Below, piece after piece: positions 58,079 to 64,000 of a stretch of DNA of 64,000 nt. Below the pieces are notes generated by a model that saw only the letters and a list, made by a program, of their open reading frames with translations, ran no database searches and was not told the DNA's origin. A program made the translations under genes and the position numbers. The DNA comes from Microbacterium sp. lyk4-40-TSB-66 (GTDB taxonomy: Bacteria; Actinomycetota; Actinomycetes; Actinomycetales; Microbacteriaceae). How positions within the stretch are numbered: the first letter of the stretch is position 1; every line of letters starts with the position of its first letter. The stretch is taken from contig NZ_JARVRW010000002.1 in the NCBI RefSeq assembly GCF_030209475.1, forward strand, positions 248,001 through 312,000, given 5' to 3'.

Positions 58079-59035
58079 ATGACCCTCGCTCTGAGCCGCG
58101 TCGACGCCGGGGGGCGAGACCGCGATGCGTTGACCGCGTTCCTCACCGGCAACGTCTTCCCGTTCCACGTGCGGGAGCGACTCGACGCCGCCCAGGTCAC
58201 GGCCGACATCGACGCCGGACGCTGGGGCGACGACCGCACCGAGGCGTTCTGGATCGACGATGACGAACGGGGGCGTCTCGGCCTGGTGCGGCTGGAAGAC
58301 CTCGACGACCCCACGGCGATGATCGATCTGCGTCTCGCGGAGCGGTGGCGCGGTCACGGCGTGGGCGCGGAGGTCCTCCCCCTCGCGGTGGAACACGCGT
58401 TCCGCATGCACGCCGGCCTCGTGCGCGTCGAGGGCCACACCCGCGAGGACAATATGGCGATGCGTCGCACGTTCGAGAAGAGCGGGTGGGTTCGCGAGGG
58501 CTGGTTCCGCGACGGTTGGCCGGTAGTGGGTGCCCCGCCCCTGGCATCCGTCGCCTACGCCGTCCTGCGTCGCGAATGGGCGGGTGGCTTCGACGTGAAT
58601 CCGGGACGAGCCGAGGCGGGCGCCGGGAGCGCGGCCACGGTCGACGTCGAACGCCGCGACGTCGTCCGGCAGCGCGGGCACGATGCCGACCTTCTCGCAG
58701 CCGACGCCTGGGCTGGTGAGGAGCGCCTGCTGGACCCGGCCGTGCGAGCCGGTGCCGACCGACTGGAGGAGCTGCTCGCCGACGACTTCACCGAGATCGG
58801 CCAGTCTGGGCGGCACTGGACCCGCAGCGACATGATCACCGCCCTCACCGCCGAGCCAGCGCCCTCGCGCCCACCCGTGATCGAGGAGAGGCGAAGCCGC
58901 ACGCTCGGGCCCGACACGGTGCTGCTGACGTACGTGCTGCGATCCGGCGACGGGGTGAGCCGGCGGTCGTCGGTGTGGCGCTGCGATCCCCTGCCCCGTT
59001 GCGTCTTCCACCAGGGAACCCGCGTGCCCGCCTGA
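58079..59035 (+). CDS. GNAT acetyltransferase fused to a DUF4440/NTF2-like domain
   Basis: 318 aa in two parts. Residues about 1-165 form a RimJ/RimL-like GNAT domain (DLRLAERWRGHGVGAEVLPL as the CoA loop, EDNMAMRRTFEKSGWVREGW). Residues about 215-318 look like a DUF4440 domain (ERLLDPAVRAGADRLEELLA, then DDFTEIGQSGRHWTRSDMIT, and VLLTYVLRSG). A ~45-residue Gly/Ala/Arg linker joins them in one open frame. The acetyl acceptor and the role of the second domain are unknown. Confidence 0.8.
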   Translation: MTLALSRVDAGGRDRDALTAFLTGNVFPFHVRERLDAAQVTADIDAGRWGDDRTEAFWIDDDERGRLGLVRLEDLDDPTAMIDLRLAERWRGHGVGAEVLPLAVEHAFRMHAGLVRVEGHTREDNMAMRRTFEKSGWVREGWFRDGWPVVGAPPLASVAYAVLRREWAGGFDVNPGRAEAGAGSAATVDVERRDVVRQRGHDADLLAADAWAGEERLLDPAVRAGADRLEELLADDFTEIGQSGRHWTRSDMITALTAEPAPSRPPVIEERRSRTLGPDTVLLTYVLRSGDGVSRRSSVWRCDPLPRCVFHQGTRVPA

Positions 59036-59036
59036 C

Positions 59037-59504
59037 TCAGGGAGCGGCGGGGAATGCGGGACGCGCGACGGGCGTGGCCTCGGGGTTCGCCCGGCGGAAC
59101 GCGGCGAGGTCCCGCACGTTCTTCTGCACGGCGACCACGGCGAACAGGCTCATCGCGAATCCGATGCCGTAGAAGCCCTTCTCCGACAGCAGGAGTTCGG
59201 CGTTCCACAGACCGATCACCATCAGCGTCAGCGAGACCAGCAGCATCCCCCATGCCACGCCGAGATAGGCGCCGGTCACGGGAACGTCTTCCGCGCGGTC
59301 GCGGACCGCCTTCTGCACACTGATCGCGGCGAACAGTCCGAGGAGGAACACCGCAAGGAAGAACCCCTTCTCCGACAGCAGCATGCGCGCGTTGTACAAC
59401 CCGACGAAGTACACCGAGGCGCCGAGTCCGAGAGCCACCCAGGACGCTCCGACGAACGCTCCGGTCGGTCGACCGAGCACCTGTTGCTTCTGGATATCCG
59501 ACAT
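59037..59504 (-). CDS. YiaA/YiaB-family inner membrane protein
   Basis: 155 aa with two tandem YiaAB two-helix units: GASVYFVGLYNARMLLSEKG plus FFLAVFLLGLFAAISVQKAV, then SLTLMVIGLWNAELLLSEKG plus FYGIGFAMSLFAVVAVQKNV. The internal duplication (LYNARMLLSEKGF / LWNAELLLSEKGF) is plain. Function unknown in the whole family. AAGGGTGGGGACC precedes ATG 59504. Confidence 0.88.
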   Translation of the reverse strand: MSDIQKQQVLGRPTGAFVGASWVALGLGASVYFVGLYNARMLLSEKGFFLAVFLLGLFAAISVQKAVRDRAEDVPVTGAYLGVAWGMLLVSLTLMVIGLWNAELLLSEKGFYGIGFAMSLFAVVAVQKNVRDLAAFRRANPEATPVARPAFPAAP

Positions 59505-59791
59505 GGTCCCCACCCTTCTTTCGTCCCCCTCGGGGGATATATTCCGTGGCGGAGAACGTAGCGCCCGCAACATGCTGGTGGAGACATACGGGCGAAATTG
59601 TGGAGAACTTCGTCCTCGGGTGAAGCCGTCCCCGCTGTCCGACGTCCGTGGGATCGCCCCCGGCGCGCGGGTCTCACGCTCGCCGAGGAGGCGGAGATCC
59701 TGGCACGACGTCGCCCTGACGCGGTCACCCCGACGACCCGCGAGACGGCGGGAAATCAGACGACCACGGGGAGACCGACGGGCACCGCCGG

Positions 59792-60370
59792 TCAGCGTCC
59801 GTTGCGGTCGGCGGCGGAGCGCGGCGGCGCGGAGGCCACCTCGAGCCGGTCCAGGCCCCGCAGCGACGTCCAGATCAGCTCCTCGCCCTTGGCCGCGTGC
59901 TGCGAGGCCCGCACGGCACGCTCGTCGGCCCACGAGTTGAGCACGTGGCCGCTGTGTCCGCGGACGTGCTCGAGCACGACGTCGGGGAGCCCGGCCGCGC
60001 GGCGGGCGTCGCGCGCCGCGATGAGGGCCTCGAGGATGCCCTGGTTGGCGACGGGCTTCTTTGCGCTGGTGACCCACCCGCGACGGCGGTGGCCGTCCAT
60101 CCACGAGGAGTACGTGTCGATGGCGTACTTCGAGTCGGCCTGCACGACGAGCTCGCGCACGTCGGCGTGATCGGTGATCGCGTGCAGCAGGCCCAGGAGC
60201 TCGCCGATGTTGTTCGTGCCGGCCGGGATCGACCCCGCCGCCCAGTGCCCGTCCTCGCCGACCCAGGCCCAGCCGGCCGGTCCGGGATTGCCCTTGCAGG
60301 CTCCGTCGGTGGCGACGACGTAGCGGTCGGAAGGAGCGGGGGTGAGGGGTGCGGACGCGGGCGAACTCAT
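59792..60370 (-). CDS. Ribonuclease H (RNase HI family)
   Basis: 192-aa RNase H that degrades the RNA of RNA-DNA hybrids. The four acidic residues are placed as expected: Asp in VVATDGACKGNPGPAGWAW, Glu in NNIGELLGLLHA, Asp in QADSKYAIDTYSSWMDGHRR and Asp in HVRGHSGHVLNSWADERAVR. ATG 60370. A ~30-residue tail after the last catalytic Asp is unremarkable. The 287 bp beyond its 3' end (59505-59791) holds no gene I can support. Confidence 0.92.
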   Translation of the reverse strand: MSSPASAPLTPAPSDRYVVATDGACKGNPGPAGWAWVGEDGHWAAGSIPAGTNNIGELLGLLHAITDHADVRELVVQADSKYAIDTYSSWMDGHRRRGWVTSAKKPVANQGILEALIAARDARRAAGLPDVVLEHVRGHSGHVLNSWADERAVRASQHAAKGEELIWTSLRGLDRLEVASAPPRSAADRNGR

Positions 60371-60542
60371 CCCTCTAGTCTCCCCTCTCGTCCGGATGCA
60401 CCCCGCCAGGTGAAGTCGGAGGTGAATGTGCCGCCGCGGCGCCCGCCGGGTCGGCGGAGGGCGACGGCGAGCGTCCGCGCCTGTGGAAACGTGACCCTCC
60501 CGCGCCCGTGCGCCCGTCGCCCCGTCGAGAAGGACCGCCGTC

Positions 60543-61070
60543 ATGTCGCCCGATGCCCCCGCTCGCGCCCGCCTGCACCCCGCCGCCGTCACCGCCCTCG
60601 CGATCGCTGGAGCCGTGATCGTGGGCGCAGCCGCATTCCTGGTCTGGCTCCTGGCCCAGCCGGCCGACCCGAACACCGAGGCCACGCAGCGTCTCGTGCA
60701 GTGGGAGGAGCTGTTCGAGAGGTACCGGGCTGCGAACGGCGCCCTGCCCGACATGCCGTTCGGCGGCTATTGCCTGGGTGACGGGTTCCCCGTCGGCACC
60801 GGGGGCACGGCCAACTGCCGCGATTACGAGAGCACGACGTATTACACGCAGGACGCGAGCACGTCGCTGATGGACGCCCTCCAATCGGTCGGCGAGCTGC
60901 CGCGAGGTGCGACCACCCCGGTGCGCGGCACGGTCGGTCCCTACGCGATCTACGACGAGGCGGGCGTGCGCCTGCTCACCGCCGAGAACGGCACCTGCGA
61001 GGCCCCCGCCACCGAGGTGTGGCGCGACGGCGAGGGCCTCTTCGTGTGTCAGATCCTGCTGGAGCGCTGA
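60543..61070 (+). CDS. Hypothetical membrane-anchored protein
   Basis: 175 aa. A signal-anchor helix near residues 13-38 (LHPAAVTALAIAGAVIVGAA) is followed by an extracytoplasmic domain with four Cys (GGYCLGDGFP, GTANCRDYES, ENGTCEAPAT, LFVCQILLER), likely in two disulfides. Tyr-rich stretch ESTTYYTQDAST. GAAGGA precedes ATG 60543. The function is unknown; the layout recalls pilin-like or type II secretion-like minor proteins, but no prepilin cleavage motif is seen. Confidence 0.75.
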   Translation: MSPDAPARARLHPAAVTALAIAGAVIVGAAAFLVWLLAQPADPNTEATQRLVQWEELFERYRAANGALPDMPFGGYCLGDGFPVGTGGTANCRDYESTTYYTQDASTSLMDALQSVGELPRGATTPVRGTVGPYAIYDEAGVRLLTAENGTCEAPATEVWRDGEGLFVCQILLER

Positions 61071-61080
61071 GGCTCCCGGC

Positions 61081-62142
61081 TCAGTCGCGGCCGCTCTCGG
61101 CCTTCTTCTGGCCCGCCTCGAGCACGTCGCCGGCGGGGAGCTCTTGGTGCCCGCCGAACTGCAGGCGCATCGCCGAGAGCACCTGGTTGGCGAAGTGGTC
61201 CTCGCCGCGCGAGGCGAACCGCTCGAACAGTGACGCGGCCAGCACCGGAACGGGAACCCCCGTGTCGACCGCGGCCTTGACCGTCCAGCGCCCCTCGCCC
61301 GAGTCGGACACGCGCCCGGCGAGCCCGTCGAGCGTGGGGTTCTGCGCGAGGGCTGCGGCGGTGAGGTCGAGCAGCCACGACGAGATGACCGACCCGCGGC
61401 GCCACAGCTCCGTCACGCGGGCGGTGTCGATGTCGAACTGGTAGTACTCGGGCTCTTCGAGGGGGGCGACCTCAGCCGAGTGCTCCCCCTGGTGAAGGCC
61501 CGCGTCGGCGTTGTTCAGTACGTTCAGCCCCTCGGCGAGCGCGGCCATGATGCCGTACTCGATGCCGTTGTGCACCATCTTCACGAAGTGACCGGCGCCG
61601 GATGGGCCGCAGTGCAGGTACCCGCGCTCCTCGGTCGTGAACTCGCCGGTGCGGCCCGGCGTGCGCTCGACCTCGCCGGGTCCGGGGGCGATCGTGCGCA
61701 GCACGGGCTCGAGGTGCGTGACGGCCTCCTCGTGGCCGCCGACCATCAGGCAGTAGCCGCGTTCCAGACCGAAGACGCCGCCGCTGGTTCCGACGTCCAC
61801 GTAGTGGATGCCGCTGTCGTTCAGCTTCGCCGCGCGGCGCACGTCGTCGCGGTAGTTCGAGTTGCCGCCGTCGATGATGATGTCACCGGGCTCGAGCACC
61901 TCGGCGACCTGGTCGACCACCTTCCCGGTGAGGCCGGCGGGGATCATCAGCCATACCGCGCGGGATTTCTGCAGCTTCGAGGCGAGGTCGGCGATGCTCG
62001 TCGCCCCGGTGGCGCCCTCCGCGACGAGTGCGGCCACGGCATCCTGATTCACGTCGAACACGACGCAGTCGTGACCGTCCTTCATGAGCCTGCGGACGAT
62101 GTTGGCGCCCATTCGTCCGAGTCCGACCATGGCGAGTTGCAT
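61081..62142 (-). CDS. gnd: 6-phosphogluconate dehydrogenase, decarboxylating (short form)
   Basis: 353-aa oxidative pentose-phosphate enzyme making ribulose 5-phosphate, CO2 and NAD(P)H. Rossmann start MQLAMVGLGRMGANIVRRLM; IIDGGNSNYRDDVRRAAKLN; the active-site block CGPSGAGHFVKMVHNGIEYG with catalytic Lys; ISSWLLDLTAAAL near the end. The length is that of the short YqeC/GndA-like class rather than the ~470-residue form. An acidic residue after the second strand (VVFDVNQD) favours NAD+. Confidence 0.94.
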   Translation of the reverse strand: MQLAMVGLGRMGANIVRRLMKDGHDCVVFDVNQDAVAALVAEGATGATSIADLASKLQKSRAVWLMIPAGLTGKVVDQVAEVLEPGDIIIDGGNSNYRDDVRRAAKLNDSGIHYVDVGTSGGVFGLERGYCLMVGGHEEAVTHLEPVLRTIAPGPGEVERTPGRTGEFTTEERGYLHCGPSGAGHFVKMVHNGIEYGIMAALAEGLNVLNNADAGLHQGEHSAEVAPLEEPEYYQFDIDTARVTELWRRGSVISSWLLDLTAAALAQNPTLDGLAGRVSDSGEGRWTVKAAVDTGVPVPVLAASLFERFASRGEDHFANQVLSAMRLQFGGHQELPAGDVLEAGQKKAESGRD

Positions 62143-62227
62143 CCGTACCCCGTTCGTCGTGGATCACGGCCGCCGCACGCGGCCCCTTCGCGAGTCTAGG
62201 AGCCGCCCGGGGGCTGCGGCGTCGGTG

Positions 62228-62728
62228 CTAGCCCTGGAAATCGTCGGGATCGACGTCGTCGAGGAACCGCCTGAACTCCTGCACCCGTTCCTCGTCGGCC
62301 GACGGGTCGAGTTCGACCGCCTCATCGGGCACGCCCGCCTCGGCGAGCACGTCGTCGGACACCCAGATCGGGGCGTCGACGCGCGCACCGAGGGCGATGG
62401 CATCCGAGGGGCGGGCGTCGAAGGTGCGCTGCCCCGCCGGAGTGTCCAGTATCACGCGGGCGTGGAAGGTCCCCTCATCGAGGTGGGTGACCTCGACGCG
62501 GTCGACGGACGCCGACAGCTCGCCCAGCATCGCCGTCATGAGGTCGTGGGCGAGCGGACGCGGCGACGGTGTGCCCTCGATCGCGACGAGGATCGACATG
62601 GCCTCCTGCGGGCCGATCCAGACGGGCAGCACCCGGTCGCCGTCCGCGTCGGTGTCGACCGGCTTCAGCAGGATCACGTGCTGCTGGGCCGGGTCGAGAG
62701 CCACTCCGACCACGCGCACCCGGATCAT
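62228..62728 (-). CDS. Bifunctional nuclease family protein (DUF151)
   Basis: 166-aa BFN-domain protein. VLPVWIGPQEAMSILVAIEG, HDLMTAMLGELSASVDRVEV and ARPSDAIALGARVDAPIWVS are the family signatures (R/K-PSDAIALA). Plant and bacterial relatives have DNase/RNase activity. An acidic C-terminus (EEVQEFRRFLDDVDPDDF-like) follows. ATG 62728. It lies between gnd and the two-component genes on the same strand. Confidence 0.92.
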   Translation of the reverse strand: MIRVRVVGVALDPAQQHVILLKPVDTDADGDRVLPVWIGPQEAMSILVAIEGTPSPRPLAHDLMTAMLGELSASVDRVEVTHLDEGTFHARVILDTPAGQRTFDARPSDAIALGARVDAPIWVSDDVLAEAGVPDEAVELDPSADEERVQEFRRFLDDVDPDDFQG

Positions 62729-62787
62729 CCACCCATCGTACGGCGCTCACCCGCGACGGAAGGGGGCGAGTACCGCGCAGAACGCGG

Positions 62788-63408
62788 TCAGCGCAGGATG
62801 CCGAGCGACCGCGCCGCCGACACCGCCGCGGTGCGGGAGGACACCCCGAGCTTGGAGAACACGTGAGCGAGGTGCGACTTCACGGTCGCGTCGGTGATGT
62901 GCAGCCGACGCGCGACGTCGGCGTTGGACGCTCCGCGGGCGACCAGTCGCAGCACCTCGATCTCGCGCACCGACAGGGTCACGCGCGGTTCGCGCAGACG
63001 CGCGAGCAGGCGGCCGGCGATCGACGGTGCCAGGGCGCTCTGGCCGGAGGCCGCCGCACGGACGCCCGCGAGCAGCTCGTGAGGGGGCGCGTCCTTGAGC
63101 AGGTACCCGCTCGCCCCGGCTTCCACGGCCCCCAGGATGTCGCCGTCGGTGTCGTAGTTGGTCAGGACGAGCACGTACGGCGGGGCCGCCAGTGCGCGCA
63201 CCCGCCGAGTGGCATCGGCTCCGGCCGCACGATCGCCGAACTGCAGGTCCATGAGCACGAGCTCGGGCGCGAGCTCACCGGCGAGGGCCACCGCCTCGTC
63301 GGGCGTGGCGGCCTCACCCACCACGTCGATGTCGGCCTCGGCGTCCAGCAGCGCGCGCACACCCGCCCGCACCACCGGGTGATCGTCGGCGATGACGACG
63401 CGGATCAC
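62788..63408 (-). CDS. NarL/LuxR-family response regulator
   Basis: 206 aa. Receiver domain with acidic pocket [10 protein letters not shown], phospho-acceptor Asp54 ([10 protein letters not shown]), and [12 protein letters not shown] with the switch Lys; C-terminal LuxR-type [23 protein letters not shown] followed by [23 protein letters not shown] 63408 overlaps the kinase stop by 4 nt. Targets unknown; the pair is typical of envelope or antibiotic-sensing systems in actinobacteria. Confidence 0.94.
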   Translation of the reverse strand: MIRVVIADDHPVVRAGVRALLDAEADIDVVGEAATPDEAVALAGELAPELVLMDLQFGDRAAGADATRRVRALAAPPYVLVLTNYDTDGDILGAVEAGASGYLLKDAPPHELLAGVRAAASGQSALAPSIAGRLLARLREPRVTLSVREIEVLRLVARGASNADVARRLHITDATVKSHLAHVFSKLGVSSRTAAVSAARSLGILR

Positions 63409-64000
63409 GGCGCACCCGCAGGCAGCGTCACCGTGATCGTCGTTGCGGCGCCGGGGGCGCTGACCACGTCGAGGCGACCGTCGAGCTGATCGACGCGCTC
63501 CCGCATGGCGCGCAGGCCGAAGGAATCCGTCGCGGATGCGGCCCGCTCCGCCACGCGCGGATCGAACCCGGCGCCGTCGTCGGTGATCTCGAGGCGCACC
63601 GCGTCGTCGGTCCGGTCGAGACGGATGCCGACGTGACCGGCGCGGGCGTGCTGCGCGACGTTCGCGAGAGCGCCCTGCGCGATGCGCAACAGAGCCGTCT
63701 GCGCGTCCATGGGGAGCGACAGCTCCTGCGCCACCTCGACGGTGACAGCCACGCCCTCGCGCGCACCCCAGCCCTCGGCGAGGCGGTCGAGCGCCGCCCC
63801 CAGCCCGCTGTCGAGGCTCGGAGGTGCGAGCTCGCGGATGAAACGCCGGGTCTCGGCGAGTCCGTCGGCCGCCGTGCGCCGCGCGAGGCGCACATGCCCG
63901 ATGCCGGGGCCTGTGGCATCCGCCCGCTCCGCCGCATACAGCAGCATCTGGATGCTCGACAGCCCCTGCGCCACGGTGTCGTGGATCTCGCGGGCCAGCC
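63405..64000 (-). CDS. NarL-type sensor histidine kinase (5' end beyond window)
   Basis: At least 198 aa of the C-terminal kinase core. Phospho-acceptor His lies in the HisKA_3 motif [20 protein letters not shown] at the window edge; the HATPase region shows [20 protein letters not shown] (N box) and [15 protein letters not shown] (G1), [15 protein letters not shown] (G2). Sensor and TM domains lie to the right of 64000. The partner regulator is coupled directly behind it. Confidence 0.92.
   Translation of the reverse strand, partial: LAREIHDTVAQGLSSIQMLLYAAERADATGPGIGHVRLARRTAADGLAETRRFIRELAPPSLDSGLGAALDRLAEGWGAREGVAVTVEVAQELSLPMDAQTALLRIAQGALANVAQHARAGHVGIRLDRTDDAVRLEITDDGAGFDPRVAERAASATDSFGLRAMRERVDQLDGRLDVVSAPGAATTITVTLPAGAP

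Overview
The window is 64 kb of very GC-rich, densely coded DNA. GTG starts are frequent, many neighbouring genes overlap by 4 nt (ATGA or GTGA), and spaced gatgcc/ggcatcc words are common. Together with a DUF7882-type protein, CIRCE and HAIR heat-shock operators and several short actinobacterial families, this suggests a Microbacteriaceae chromosome, most likely Microbacterium or a close relative. This assignment comes from reading, not from a search. I see no rRNA, tRNA, transposase, prophage or CRISPR array. Both ends cut a gene: a NUDIX hydrolase on the left and a sensor kinase on the right.

Layout. 1-10.3 kb holds housekeeping and accessory genes (NUDIX, GNAT/MerR, a SulP transporter, AraC and MarR regulators, an esterase, a glycosyltransferase, an MFS exporter). 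10.5-14.5 kb holds a regulator followed by a type III polyketide synthase / methyltransferase / FAD hydroxylase operon. 14.6-32.7 kb is an 18-kb sugar-acid catabolic island. 32.8-34.7 kb has a UbiA prenyltransferase and an SDR. 34.8-52.6 kb is rich in stress-type genes (Hsp20, Dps, three AraC regulators, small acidic disordered proteins, an SQR-like flavoprotein, aldo-keto reductase, GH15). 52.7-64 kb holds a DUF3516 helicase, a luciferase-like monooxygenase, RNase H, 6-phosphogluconate dehydrogenase, a bifunctional nuclease and a two-component system.

The island carries a complete non-phosphorylating L-fucose route: CUT1 uptake, mutarotase, aldo-keto reductase dehydrogenase, lactonase, L-fuconate dehydratase with all expected catalytic residues, 2-keto-3-deoxy-L-fuconate dehydrogenase and a FAH-type diketo-acid hydrolase. 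Its right-hand operon adds a Zn dehydrogenase, a KduD-like reductase, a sugar kinase and a KDPG-type aldolase. I infer that these form a second branch for 6-hydroxy substrates such as L-galactose. A GntR gene and a LacI gene lie inside, and I read two operator families: ATTCATCNGATGAAT at four promoters and GATCAAACGTTTGCT at two. A third operon (CoA-transferase, a solute-binding-protein fold without a signal peptide, MaoC hydratase) shares the LacI-type operator and has no obvious role in the known pathway.

The intergenic space is full of palindromic repeats of at least five kinds. They include a 169-bp tandem array of nested palindromes, a 28-bp-arm palindrome inside the helicase gene, and a nine-unit 14-bp minisatellite.
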